From contig JBFWYG010000014.1 of assembly GCA_050186725.1 (NCBI GenBank), positions 1-64,000 of the forward strand: DNA of 64,000 nucleotides. Reading direction: 5' to 3'. Of this stretch, positions 8,204 through 16,530 are shown one piece after another. The position numbers and the translations under genes were made by a program. The notes under the pieces are model-generated. The model worked only from the letters and a program-made list of their open reading frames with translations. It had not been told where the DNA came from and searched no databases. Position 1 is the first letter of the stretch. The number at the start of each line of letters is the position of its first letter. The stretch comes from JADJYF01 sp050186725. GTDB lineage: Bacteria > Pseudomonadota > Gammaproteobacteria > Ga0077536.

Positions 8204-8782
8204 TCAACGCCCCCGCAGCGCCGTCCCTATCCCCGCCTTGGCCAGCATCTCGGCCGTCTCCGCCAACGGCAGCCCCACCACCGCGCCGTAGCTGCCCTCG
8301 ATGCGTTTCACGAGCGCGCCGCCGAGCCCCTGGATGCCGTAGGCGCCGGCCTTGTCGGCCGGCTCGCCGCTCGCGACGTAGGCCGCGATCACGGCGTCGT
8401 CCAGCGGCATGAACTCGACCCGCGTGGTCACCACCGCCACCGCGAGCGATGCGCGCGTGCCGACCACCACCGCGGTCAGCACCTCGTGCGTCCTGCCGGA
8501 CAGGCGCGCCAGCATGCGCCGCGCGTCGTCGATATCGAGCGGTTTGCCGAGGACCTCGCCGTCCAGGCAGACGGTGGTGTCCGCGGCCAGCACCACGGCG
8601 TCGGAAGGCAAGGCGGCCGCGCCGGCGCGCGCCTTGTCCTCGGCCACGCGGCGCACGTAGTCGGCGGGCGCCTCGCCGACGTGCTGATCTTCATCCACCT
8701 CGACGTCGACCAGCACGAAGTCCACGCCCAGTAGACGCAGCAGTTCGGCGCGACGGGGCGAGCGGGAAGCGAGATGCAGCAT
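8204..8782 (-). CDS. maf: Maf family nucleoside triphosphate pyrophosphatase
   Basis: 192 residues beginning MLHLASRSPRR, whose S-x-S-P-R-R loop is the Maf phosphate-binding signature. AADTTVCLD supplies the acidic metal ligands, and the later A-G-A-Y-G-I-Q-G segment is also diagnostic. Maf proteins hydrolyse dTTP, UTP or modified nucleotides to monophosphates in the cytoplasm. The ATG at 8782 is chosen because the motif must start at about residue 7; the open frame runs on upstream through rlmH. It is the last gene of the leuS-to-maf operon, 8 bp after rlmH. Confidence 0.93.
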   Translation of the reverse strand: MLHLASRSPRRAELLRLLGVDFVLVDVEVDEDQHVGEAPADYVRRVAEDKARAGAAALPSDAVVLAADTTVCLDGEVLGKPLDIDDARRMLARLSGRTHEVLTAVVVGTRASLAVAVVTTRVEFMPLDDAVIAAYVASGEPADKAGAYGIQGLGGALVKRIEGSYGAVVGLPLAETAEMLAKAGIGTALRGR

Positions 8783-8790
8783 GGGCGGAC

Positions 8791-9255
8791 TCACGAACGA
8801 TGGTAGGGATGGCCGGCGGCGATGCTCACCGCGCGGTAGAGCTGTTCGGCCACCAGCACCTGCACGAAGAGATGGGGCAGGGTGAGGCGCGACAGCGACC
8901 AGCGCGTGTGTGCCGTCGCCAGGAACTCGGCATCGAAGCCGTCGGCGCCGCCGATGACGAAGCTCAAGGAGGCATGGCGCTCGCGCCACTCACCGACGCG
9001 GCGCGCGAATTCGACACTGGTCCATTCCTCGCCGCGCTCGTCGAGCGCCACCACGTGCGTGTCCGCGGCGAGCGCCTTGCGCAGGCGCTGCGCTTCGTCG
9101 CGCCGGCGGGTCGCGCTGTCGACGCCGTCCTGGCCGGGCGTGACGAAGCGGAAACGCAGTTCGAGCTGGCGACCGAGACGCTTCGCGTAGTCGGCGCAGG
9201 TCTCGGTCACCCAGACGGGCGGGCGGCGGCAGACGCCGAGCACCTCCACCCGCAC
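8791..9255 (-). CDS. rlmH: 23S rRNA (pseudouridine1915-N3)-methyltransferase RlmH
   Basis: 154 residues with GTG start at 9255, chosen because RlmH proteins begin directly with the first beta strand (here VRVEVLGV) and because it lies 4 bp after the rsfS stop. The SPOUT-fold knot is visible in the segment SFVIGGADGF and the C-terminal AEQLYRA-x-x-I-x-x-G-x-P-Y-H, both hallmarks of the family. RlmH methylates pseudouridine 1915 in helix 69 of 23S rRNA. Family length is about 155. Next to rsfS and nadD as in most proteobacteria. Confidence 0.93.
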   Translation of the reverse strand: MRVEVLGVCRRPPVWVTETCADYAKRLGRQLELRFRFVTPGQDGVDSATRRRDEAQRLRKALAADTHVVALDERGEEWTSVEFARRVGEWRERHASLSFVIGGADGFDAEFLATAHTRWSLSRLTLPHLFVQVLVAEQLYRAVSIAAGHPYHRS

Positions 9256-9259
9256 GGTG

Positions 9260-9622
9260 TCAGGCCTCGAGTTGCGCCGCGGCGCGCTGCTCCCAGAGTT
9301 TCTCGAGCTGGTAGAAGTCGCGCGTGGCGGGTTGCATGACATGCACCACCACGCCACCGAGGTCGATGAGGATCCATTCGCTCTCGCGCTCGCCCTCGAT
9401 GCCGAGCGTCTTCACGCCGAGTTCGCGCGCCGTGTCCATCACGCGCTGCGCGAGCGCGCGCACCTGCCGGTTGGAGCGGCCCGAGGCGATGATCATGTAA
9501 TCGGTGATGACGGTCAGCTTGCGCACGTCGAGCACGCGGATGTCCACCGCCTTGCCATCGTCGAGCGCCGTGGCCACTTTGTGCGCGAGGTCGGCCAGGG
9601 CCTGGTCTTCTTTCTTGCTCAT
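9260..9622 (-). CDS. rsfS: Ribosome silencing factor RsfS
   Basis: 120 residues, family length 105-130. Diagnostic segments are the D-I-R-V-L-D-V strand, the D-Y-M-I-I-A-S-G-R-S-N-R-Q segment and the C-terminal SEWILIDLGGVVVHVM with its conserved tryptophan. RsfS binds ribosomal protein L14 (uL14) and blocks subunit joining when nutrients are short. The start overlaps the nadD stop as ATGA, implying translational coupling. Confidence 0.95.
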   Translation of the reverse strand: MSKKEDQALADLAHKVATALDDGKAVDIRVLDVRKLTVITDYMIIASGRSNRQVRALAQRVMDTARELGVKTLGIEGERESEWILIDLGGVVVHVMQPATRDFYQLEKLWEQRAAAQLEA

Positions 9623-10269
9623 GGGCGGTAGAGTCGCTGTTCGGCTATGTAGTCGTCGACCGCGTCGGGCACCAGGTGGCGAATCGAGCGGCCCGCGGCG
9701 AGACGCGCGCGGAGGTCACTGGAGGCGATGGGCAGCAGGGGAATGTCGAGAAAGTACACGCGCCCGGCGCGCGCTTGGTGCAGTGCTGTCACGTGGTCAG
9801 CCTGCGCATTCGCGGTCAGTTCGTCAAGCGCGGCGGACGGCGCGGCGCCGCTGTCGGGCCGCGCCGCGACCACGAGGTGGGCGAGGCGCAGCAGATCCGC
9901 GGGGCGCTTCCAACTCGGCAGACCCAGGTAGGCGTCACGCCCGATGATCAGACACAGCGGTCGATGCGGCCAGCGCGCGCGCAGCGTCTCGAGGGTGTCG
10001 ACGGTGTAGCTGACGCCGCCGCGCGCGATCTCGACGTCGTCCACCATGAGCGGCGCGCGGACCGCGGCGCGCAGCATGGCGAGGCGCGCGGTGGTACTCG
10101 CGAGCGGCGCGGCGCGGTGGCCGGGGGCGTTCAGCGGGATCAGCCGAACTTCGTCCAGGCCGAGCGCCTCGACCGCTTCCAGCGCCACGCGCAGGTGGCC
10201 GTTGTGCACCGGGTCGAAGGTGCCGCCGAGCAGGCCGATGGGGCGGCCCTCGGCGCCGGCATCGGCCAG
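9619..10269 (-). CDS. nadD: Nicotinate-nucleotide adenylyltransferase NadD, start codon unusual
   Basis: About 216 residues if begun at a CTG at 10269; E. coli NadD has 213. GGTFDPVHNGH is the nucleotidyltransferase loop with the H-x-G-H motif, and ASSDLRARLAAG corresponds to the C-terminal I-S-S-T-x-I-R motif. The enzyme adenylates nicotinate mononucleotide in NAD synthesis. Between the proA stop (10277) and the catalytic loop there is no in-frame ATG, GTG or TTG. The nearest in-frame initiator (GTG or ATG type) is at 10398, deep inside proA, and would add 43 unrelated residues. The CTG at 10269, or an ATA further up at about 10290, are the other candidates. Function is certain; the start is not. 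Confidence 0.88.
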   Translation of the reverse strand: MADAGAEGRPIGLLGGTFDPVHNGHLRVALEAVEALGLDEVRLIPLNAPGHRAAPLASTTARLAMLRAAVRAPLMVDDVEIARGGVSYTVDTLETLRARWPHRPLCLIIGRDAYLGLPSWKRPADLLRLAHLVVAARPDSGAAPSAALDELTANAQADHVTALHQARAGRVYFLDIPLLPIASSDLRARLAAGRSIRHLVPDAVDDYIAEQRLYRP

Positions 10270-10276
10270 TCCTTGG

Positions 10277-11569
10277 TCAGGCGCGGATATGGCCGTCTCC
10301 CAGCACGATCCACTTCTGCGAAGTAAGCCCTTCCAGGCCCACCGGCCCGCGCGCGTGGAACTTGTCGGTGCTGATGCCGATCTCGGCGCCGAGCCCATAC
10401 TCGAAGCCGTCGGCGAAACGGGTGGAGGCGTTGACCATCACCGAGCTGGAATCGACTTCGGCGAGAAAGCGGCGCGCTTTGACCAGGTTCTCGGTGACGA
10501 TGGCGTCGGTGTGCTGCGAGCCGTAGCGCGCGATGTGCGCGAGCGCGGCGTCGAAATCGTCCACCACGCGCACCGCGAGGATCGGCGCGAGGTACTCGGC
10601 GTACCAGTCGTCCTCGCTCGCCGGCCGCACCTCGGCGTAGAGCGCGCGCGTACGCTCGCAGCCGCGCAGTTCCACGCCGGCCGCGTGTAGCGCGGCCAGG
10701 ATCGCGGGATACAGGCGCGTCGCGGCGGACGGTGTCGCGAGCAGCGTCTCCATGGTGTTGCAGGTGCCGTAGCGCTGGGTCTTGGCGTTCATGACGATGG
10801 CGAGCGCCTTATCGGCATCGGCGCTGTCGTCCAGGAACACGTGGCACACCCCGTCCAGGTGCTTGATCACCGGCATGCGCGCCTCGCGGCTCACGCGTTC
10901 GATGAGGCTCTTGCCGCCGCGCGGCACGATGACATCCACCAGGCCGGCCTGGGCGAGCAGCGCGCCGACCGCGGCACGATCGCGCGTGGCGAGCACCTGC
11001 ACCCCGGCCGCCGGCAGCCCGGCCGCCTCGAGACCGGCATGCACGCAGGCGGCGATGATCTGGTTCGAGCGCAGCGCCTCGGAGCCGCCGCGCAGGATGG
11101 CGGCGTTGCCGGACTTCAAGCACAGCGCCGCGGCGTCGGCGGTGACGTTGGGCCGCGCCTCGTAGATGATGCCGACCACGCCGAGCGGCACGCGCATGCG
11201 CCCGACCTGGATGCCGCTCGGACGAAAGTCGAGATCGGTGATGCCGCCTATCGGATCGGCCAGCGTCGCGACTTCGGCGACCCCGGCGGCCATCGCTTCG
11301 ACGCGCGCCGGGTTCAGGCTCAGACGCTCGATCAGCGCGGCGTCGAGACCCGCGGTGGTGGCCGCCTCTACGTCGGCGCGATTGGCCGCGAGGATGGCGT
11401 CCGCCTCGGCACGCAGACGCGCGGCGATGGCGGCGAGCGCGGCGTTCTTCTGCGCGCTGGTCGCACGCGCGAGCAGGCGGCTCGCCTCACGCGCGGCGCG
11501 CGCCACGCCCTCGACGTAGGTGACCACGTCGCCCTGCGCATCCAGTTGTCTCACTGCCTCGGCCATCAC
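10277..11569 (-). CDS. proA: Glutamate-5-semialdehyde dehydrogenase (gamma-glutamyl phosphate reductase)
   Basis: 430 residues, family length about 417-430. The aldehyde-dehydrogenase fold carries the catalytic cysteine in YGTCNTMETLL, the cofactor segment GGSEALRSN and the VIVPRGGKSLI loop. ProA reduces gamma-glutamyl phosphate with NADPH to glutamate semialdehyde, the second step of proline synthesis. The tandem MM start leaves either methionine possible. It is 6 bp after holA and immediately before nadD, inside the leuS-to-maf operon. proB is not in the window. Confidence 0.96.
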   Translation of the reverse strand: MMAEAVRQLDAQGDVVTYVEGVARAAREASRLLARATSAQKNAALAAIAARLRAEADAILAANRADVEAATTAGLDAALIERLSLNPARVEAMAAGVAEVATLADPIGGITDLDFRPSGIQVGRMRVPLGVVGIIYEARPNVTADAAALCLKSGNAAILRGGSEALRSNQIIAACVHAGLEAAGLPAAGVQVLATRDRAAVGALLAQAGLVDVIVPRGGKSLIERVSREARMPVIKHLDGVCHVFLDDSADADKALAIVMNAKTQRYGTCNTMETLLATPSAATRLYPAILAALHAAGVELRGCERTRALYAEVRPASEDDWYAEYLAPILAVRVVDDFDAALAHIARYGSQHTDAIVTENLVKARRFLAEVDSSSVMVNASTRFADGFEYGLGAEIGISTDKFHARGPVGLEGLTSQKWIVLGDGHIRA

Positions 11570-11575
11570 TTCATC

Positions 11576-12613
11576 CTACAAGCGCCGCAGCAGACCATCC
11601 GCCGCCGCCGCGCCCGAAAGTTTCATGCTCAATATCTCGATCTCGTCCCAGGGATCGCCGCTGCGACCGCCCTTGACCACCGTGTCGATGAAATTAGCGT
11701 ACGCCAACAGCTCCATCAGGTCATCCTTGGAGCAGCGCTCGAGCACGCGGCGAATCGCGGCCTTGCGCCCCTGCCACACGCGGTACTCGTCCAGCACCGC
11801 GTTCAGCGGCTTGCCGCGCTCGATGGCCGCGGCCATCGCCACCAGCGAGCGCAGTTCGCGTCCCAGGGCCCAGTTCAGCAGCAGCGCCTCGGTGCCTTCC
11901 TCGCGCAGGCCGCGCACCATGCGCAGCGCGCGCGCGAGATCGCCGGCCAGCACCGCGTCGGCGAACTGGAACACGTCGTAGCGCGCGCTGTCCCGCACCG
12001 CGGCCAGCACGTCGTCCTCGGTGATGGTCTCGGTGTCGACCAAGAGCGCGAGCTTCTCCACTTCCTGCGCGGCAGCCAGCATGTTGCCCTCGACGCGCTC
12101 GGCGACCAGCGCCGCAGCGCCGCGTTCGAGGCGGCGCCCGAAGCGCGCGGCGCGGCGCGCCAGCCACTCGGGCAGCGCGGCGCCGCGCAGATCGCGGGTC
12201 GCGACGCACACCGCGTCGGCTTCCAGCGCCTTGAACCAGCGCGCGTTGCGCGCGGACTTGTCCGGCTTGCCGGCGGTCACCACCACCACGTCCTCGGCGA
12301 GGCCCTGGCTGGCGAGACGCTCGAGAAACTCCGGGCCGCCCTTGTCGGGCTTGCGTTCGCCGAGCCGGATTTCGAACAGGCGCCGCGTGGCGAACAGCGA
12401 CAGCGCGTTGCCTTCCTCGGCCAGCGCCTGCCAGTCGATGCCGGTGTCGGCGTCGTACACGCAGCGCTCGTTGATGCCGTCCTCGAGCGCGCGGGCACGG
12501 ACCGCGTCGGCGCATTCGAGCAGCTGCAGGGGTTCGTCGCCGTGGAAGAAATACACCGGCGCGAGCGACTGCGCCCGCAACCGCTCCATCAGGCGCTCGA
12601 CGGTGAGCTGCAT
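11576..12613 (-). CDS. holA: DNA polymerase III delta subunit
   Basis: 345 residues from the ATG at 12613, which overlaps the lptE stop as TGATG. Family length is about 340. The N-terminal APVYFFHGDEPLQLLE is the AAA+-like segment typical of HolA, and the C-terminal clamp-loader collar helices follow. The delta subunit opens the beta sliding clamp within the clamp-loader complex. The frame remains open upstream through lptE, but only this start gives a normal N-terminus and the coupled overlap. Confidence 0.93.
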   Translation of the reverse strand: MQLTVERLMERLRAQSLAPVYFFHGDEPLQLLECADAVRARALEDGINERCVYDADTGIDWQALAEEGNALSLFATRRLFEIRLGERKPDKGGPEFLERLASQGLAEDVVVVTAGKPDKSARNARWFKALEADAVCVATRDLRGAALPEWLARRAARFGRRLERGAAALVAERVEGNMLAAAQEVEKLALLVDTETITEDDVLAAVRDSARYDVFQFADAVLAGDLARALRMVRGLREEGTEALLLNWALGRELRSLVAMAAAIERGKPLNAVLDEYRVWQGRKAAIRRVLERCSKDDLMELLAYANFIDTVVKGGRSGDPWDEIEILSMKLSGAAAADGLLRRL

Positions 12614-13197
12614 CAGCCCGCGCCGGCGTCGCTGCCCGCGGGCGCGTCCTCGGGCGAGAGGTCCTCGGTGCCCGGCGCGCCCTTGGCGGCCGGCGGCGGC
12701 ACTTCGATGGATTCCAGGCGGAACACCAGCGAGGTGGCGGCCGACTCGGCGAGATCCTGCTGCACGGTGTTGTCCTGCTCGACGGTGCCGAGCAGCGAGC
12801 CTTCGTCGAACACGTAGTCGAGCTGGAACTGCAACGGCTCGCGCGGCACCAGGAGTCGCCCGTCGCCGGCGCGCACGGTGAAGTGCGCGAGCAGGCCGAG
12901 CTCGATCTCGCGCACCTTGCCGGTGCCCGGATCGACCGACAGGATGCGTCGCTCGAAACGTTCGTCTTCCAGCTCGATGACGAGATCCGCCTTGCTCCGG
13001 CTGCGGGTCACGCGCAGCCCGCGGTTGAACAGTTCGCGGCGTACCGCGAGCAGCACCTGCCCGGCGTCGTCGCCCCTGAGATACACCCACTTGAACTGGT
13101 GCGTGCTGCTGCCCTCCGCGCCGCGCAGCTGCCAGCCACCGCAGCCCGCGAGCAGCGCGCAGGAGAGCAGCAGCAGCGACAGGCAGGCGTGGCGCAT
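12613..13197 (-). CDS. lptE: LPS-assembly lipoprotein LptE
   Basis: 194 residues beginning MRHACLSLLLLSCALLAGCGGW. The hydrophobic signal and lipobox LAGC mark a lipoprotein with the lipidated cysteine at about residue 19. The remainder has the W-x-L-R-G opening seen in LptE (RlpB). It partners LptD in the outer membrane to insert lipopolysaccharide. The C-terminal 35 residues are a proline/alanine-rich, acidic tail that is longer than in E. coli. It sits 4 bp after leuS and overlaps holA, the standard arrangement. Confidence 0.92.
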   Translation of the reverse strand: MRHACLSLLLLSCALLAGCGGWQLRGAEGSSTHQFKWVYLRGDDAGQVLLAVRRELFNRGLRVTRSRSKADLVIELEDERFERRILSVDPGTGKVREIELGLLAHFTVRAGDGRLLVPREPLQFQLDYVFDEGSLLGTVEQDNTVQQDLAESAATSLVFRLESIEVPPPAAKGAPGTEDLSPEDAPAGSDAGAG

Positions 13198-13201
13198 CGC
13201 G

Positions 13202-15811
13202 CTACTCCGCCACCACCACGTTGACCAGCTTGCCCGGCACCACGATGACCTTGCGCGGCGTCTTGCCGCTGACGAAGCGCTGCACGTTCTCCTCGGCGAG
13301 GGCGAGCGCTTCGCAGGCGGCCTTGTCGGCATTGACCGGCACGCGCACCACCGCGCGCTTGCGGCCGTTGACCTGCACCACCATCTCGACCTCGTCGCGC
13401 GTGAGCGCGGCCTCGTCGGCCACCGGCCAGGCGGCGAGCGCGAGGTCTTCAGCGTGGCCGAGCGCCTGCCACAGCACCGCGGTCACGTGCGGCACGATGG
13501 GCGCGAGCAGGAGCACCACGGTGTCCAGGCCTTCCTGGCGCACGGCGTGGGCGGCGGCGCTGTCCACCGTCATGCGCGAGAGATGGTTGACCAGTTCCAT
13601 CACCGCCGCGATGGCGGTGTTGAATTTGTAGCGGCGGCTGATGTCGTCGCTGACCTTGGCGATGGTCTCGTGGATGTGCCGGCGCAGGGTCTTGAGACCC
13701 TCGGTCTGCTCGCCGGCCGCTGCGGGCGGCGCGCTTCGCGCGTGCTCGTTGACCAGCCGCCACAGCGACTTCAGGAAGCGGAACTGCCCTTCGACCGCCG
13801 AATCGGACCATTCCAGCGACTGGTCGGGCGGCGCGGCGAACATGGTGTACAGGCGCACCGTGTCGGCGCCGTAGCGGTCGATCAGGGCCTGCGGGTCGAC
13901 GCCGTTGTTCTTCGACTTCGACATCTTCTCCACCGCGCCGATGGTCACCGGCTGACCGTCGGACTTGGCGCGCGCCGACACGGCGCGGCCCTTGGCGTCG
14001 AGCTCGACGTCCACCTGGGTGGGATTGAAGTACTGCTTGCGACCGTTCTCGGCGTCGCGGTAGTAGGTCTCCTTGCACACCATGCCCTGGGTCAGCAGGC
14101 GCTTGAACGGTTCGTCGGACTTCACCAGCCCCGCGTCGCGCATCGCCTTGTGGAAGAAGCGCGCGTAGAGGAGATGCAGCACCGCGTGCTCGATGCCGCC
14201 GATGTAGATGTCGACCGGCATCCAGTAGTCGGCGCGCGCGTCGACCATGCCGGTGTCGGCGTCGGCGCAGGCGAAGCGCGTGAAGTACCAGGACGATTCG
14301 AAGAAGGTGTCGAAAGTGTCGGTCTCACGGCGCCCAGGACGGCCGTCCGGCAGGGTCGCCTGCTGGAAGGCGGGCATGGACTTCAGGGGCGAGGTCACCC
14401 CCTCCCAGTTGACGTCCTCGGGCAGCACCACCGGCAGGCGCTCGTCGGCCTCAGGCACCACGCTGCCGTCGTCGCCGTAGAGCACCGGGATGGGACAGCC
14501 CCAGTAGCGCTGGCGGGACACCAGCCAGTCGCGCAGACGGTACTGGGTGCGGCGCTCGGCACGACCCTGCGCCTCCAGGCGCTTCGCGATGGCGTCGAAC
14601 GCGCGCGCGAAGTCGAGGCCGTCGTACTCCCCGCTGTTCACCAGCACGCCGTGCTCGGTGAAGGCCTCGCGCTCGAGGTCGACAGCCGCGCCGTCGGCCG
14701 GCGCGATCACCTGCTGAATGGGCAGGCCGTGCTTCTTCGCGAACTCGTAATCGCGCTGATCGTGGGCCGGCACGGACATCACCGCGCCGGTGCCGTAGCC
14801 CATCAGCACGAAGTTCGCGACCCACACCGGCAGCGGTGCGCCGGAGAGCGGGTGGTCGACGGTGATGCCGAGGTCGAGGCCCTTCTTCTCCATGGTCTCC
14901 AGCACGGCTTCGGACGTCGACTGCCGGCGGCAGGTCTCGACGAAGGCCGCGATGTCGGCGTTGCGCGCGGCCGCCGCGAGGGTCAGCGGATGCTCGGGGG
15001 CGACCGCCATGTAGGTCGCGCCGGCCAGGGTGTCGGGCCGGGTGGTGAACACTTCGAGATCGCCGCTGCCGTCGCTGAGCGCGAACTTGATCTGGAGTCC
15101 CTGGGAGCGGCCGATCCAGTTGCGCTGCATGGTCTTGACCGCGTCGGGCCACTCGTCCATGCGGTCGAGTTCGTCCAGCAGTTCGTCGGCGTAGGCGGTG
15201 ATGCGCAGGAACCACTGCGGCATCTCGCGTCGCTCGACCGGCGCGCCGGAGCGCCAGCCGCAGCCGTCGATCACCTGCTCATTGGCGAGCACCGTCTGCT
15301 CGACCGGGTCCCAGTTGACCGCCGCGGTCGCGCGGTACACCAGGCCCTTCTCGTAGAGCCGGGTGAAGAACCACTGTTCCCAGCGGTAGTAGTCCGGGTT
15401 GCAGGTGGCGAGCTCGCGCGCCCAGTCGTAGGCGAAGCCCAGGCGCTGCAGCTGGCCGCGCATGTAGTCGATGTTCGAGCGCGTCCACTTCGCCGGCGGC
15501 ACGTTGTTCTCGATCGCGGCGTTCTCGGCCGGCAGGCCGAAGGCGTCCCAGCCCATGGGCTGCAGCACGTTCTTGCCCTGCATGCGCTGGTAGCGCGAGA
15601 TCACGTCGCCGATGGTGTAGTTGCGCACGTGCCCCATGTGCAGACGCCCGCTCGGGTAGGGGAACATGCACAAGCAATAGAACTTCTCCCGGGCCGGGTC
15701 CTCGCTGGCCTTGAAGGTCTGGCGCTCGTGCCAGTCCGCCTGCACGGCCGGTTCGATCCTGGCCGGTTCATAGCGCTCGGTGAGGAGTTCGCGCATCTGG
15801 TCTTCGCGCAC
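13202..15811 (-). CDS. leuS: Leucyl-tRNA synthetase
   Basis: 869 residues (E. coli 860) from a GTG at 15811; an in-frame ATG at 15796 is the alternative. Class I signature HMGH occurs in GRLHMGHVRNYTIGD, and KMSKS in EKMSKSKNNGVDP. The editing (CP1) domain lies between them, with the threonine-rich segment TTRPDTLAGATY. It charges tRNA-Leu in the cytoplasm. It is the first gene of the operon that continues through lptE, holA, proA, nadD, rsfS, rlmH and maf. Confidence 0.98.
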   Translation of the reverse strand: MREDQMRELLTERYEPARIEPAVQADWHERQTFKASEDPAREKFYCLCMFPYPSGRLHMGHVRNYTIGDVISRYQRMQGKNVLQPMGWDAFGLPAENAAIENNVPPAKWTRSNIDYMRGQLQRLGFAYDWARELATCNPDYYRWEQWFFTRLYEKGLVYRATAAVNWDPVEQTVLANEQVIDGCGWRSGAPVERREMPQWFLRITAYADELLDELDRMDEWPDAVKTMQRNWIGRSQGLQIKFALSDGSGDLEVFTTRPDTLAGATYMAVAPEHPLTLAAAARNADIAAFVETCRRQSTSEAVLETMEKKGLDLGITVDHPLSGAPLPVWVANFVLMGYGTGAVMSVPAHDQRDYEFAKKHGLPIQQVIAPADGAAVDLEREAFTEHGVLVNSGEYDGLDFARAFDAIAKRLEAQGRAERRTQYRLRDWLVSRQRYWGCPIPVLYGDDGSVVPEADERLPVVLPEDVNWEGVTSPLKSMPAFQQATLPDGRPGRRETDTFDTFFESSWYFTRFACADADTGMVDARADYWMPVDIYIGGIEHAVLHLLYARFFHKAMRDAGLVKSDEPFKRLLTQGMVCKETYYRDAENGRKQYFNPTQVDVELDAKGRAVSARAKSDGQPVTIGAVEKMSKSKNNGVDPQALIDRYGADTVRLYTMFAAPPDQSLEWSDSAVEGQFRFLKSLWRLVNEHARSAPPAAAGEQTEGLKTLRRHIHETIAKVSDDISRRYKFNTAIAAVMELVNHLSRMTVDSAAAHAVRQEGLDTVVLLLAPIVPHVTAVLWQALGHAEDLALAAWPVADEAALTRDEVEMVVQVNGRKRAVVRVPVNADKAACEALALAEENVQRFVSGKTPRKVIVVPGKLVNVVVAE

Positions 15812-15938
15812 GTCGAATGCCCTTGTGGAGTACGGGTCGGCCGCCGCCGCGCGGTCCGCGGGCGGGGCGCTGGCAGGCGCCGGGTCGGGTCTGTTGGCCG
15901 AACCGCGAAGGATAGCAGGGCGGTCTACGGGCGGGGAA

Positions 15939-15972
15939 CAAAAAAGAGGGCCGGTTCAAGGGTGAACCGGCC
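15939..15972 (-). terminator. Intrinsic terminator of the ComEA-like gene
   Basis: A perfect 10-bp stem GGCCGGTTCA / TGAACCGGCC (15949-15958 with 15963-15972) with loop AGGG. Read on the minus strand it is followed by CTCTTTTTTG, a good T tract. It lies about 30 bp past the ComEA-like stop and is the clearest intrinsic terminator in the window. Confidence 0.85.
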
Positions 15973-16003
15973 ACGAAACCTCGGCGAACGAACCGAGGAG
16001 GGT

Positions 16004-16282
16004 TCAGGGCGCGGGGGCGGAGGCGGCCGTCAGGCGGTCGCGGTTCTTGTCCAGCGTGGCGGCGCCGATACCCTTGATCTGCAGCAGGTCGTCGACCGTC
16101 TTGAACGGTCCGTGGGCATCGCGGTAGTCGACGATGGCCTGGGCCTTGGCCGGGCCGATGCCGACCATGCCGCTGGCCAGGGCCTCGGCGCTGGCGGTGT
16201 TGATGTTGACCTGCTCGGCGGCGCCCGCGGCGCAGGCGAGCAGCACGAGCAGGATGGCGAGAAGGCGTCTTGCAGTGGACAT
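16004..16282 (-). CDS. ComEA-like helix-hairpin-helix DNA-binding protein
   Basis: 92 residues. A signal peptide covers residues 1-21 (ends near AAGAAEQ). Tandem helix-hairpin-helix motifs follow: VNINTASAEALA, GIGPAKAQAIVDYR and LLQIKGIGAATLDKNRD. This is the DNA-binding half of ComEA, or the short gammaproteobacterial form of YbaV, a periplasmic DNA-binding protein implicated in DNA uptake. The ATG at 16282 follows GAGGAG by about 9 bp. It is monocistronic, with its own terminator. No other competence genes are nearby, so a role in transformation is only suggested. Confidence 0.88.
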   Translation of the reverse strand: MSTARRLLAILLVLLACAAGAAEQVNINTASAEALASGMVGIGPAKAQAIVDYRDAHGPFKTVDDLLQIKGIGAATLDKNRDRLTAASAPAP

Positions 16283-16472
16283 TCCATGTCTCCTCAGGTT
16301 GGGCAAAGCGCCGCCGGTCACTCCTGGCCGACGGCAGGCCAAGCGTAGGCGACGCGGGCCGGCGCCCGCGAGCGCCGCCCGCGCGACCACGCCCGGCGAC
16401 GCCCGGGATTTTTTCCCGGGGCGCTGGGTCTGCGCGGCGGCGCACCCTAGAATGACCTGTCGTTTCACGAAG

Positions 16473-16501
16473 ACGTCATAAAACGCCCGTAAAACGGTCA
16501 C
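16473..16501 (+). promoter_or_regulatory. Candidate Pho box upstream of phoB
   Basis: Three 7-bp units, ACGTCAT, CGCCCGT and CGGTCAC, are separated by AAAA each time, giving an 11-bp repeat period. That is the spacing of PhoB sites (consensus CTGTCAT plus a 4-bp AT-rich spacer). Units one and three match five of seven positions; the middle one is weak. It ends 29 bp before the phoB ATG. Autoregulation by PhoB is usual. Site is inferred, not proven. Confidence 0.5.
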
Positions 16502-16530
16502 GCTATCGGGCCGGTCGGCCCGCGGGTACT

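Noticed and set aside
12878..16348. Open frame of more than 1,100 codons on the plus strand, antisense to lptE, leuS and the ComEA-like gene
   Set aside because: GC-rich codon use on the minus strand leaves few stops on the complement. The translation is low-complexity, has no family feature, and overlaps well-identified genes; similar antisense frames shadow hppA, bepA and ppk1.
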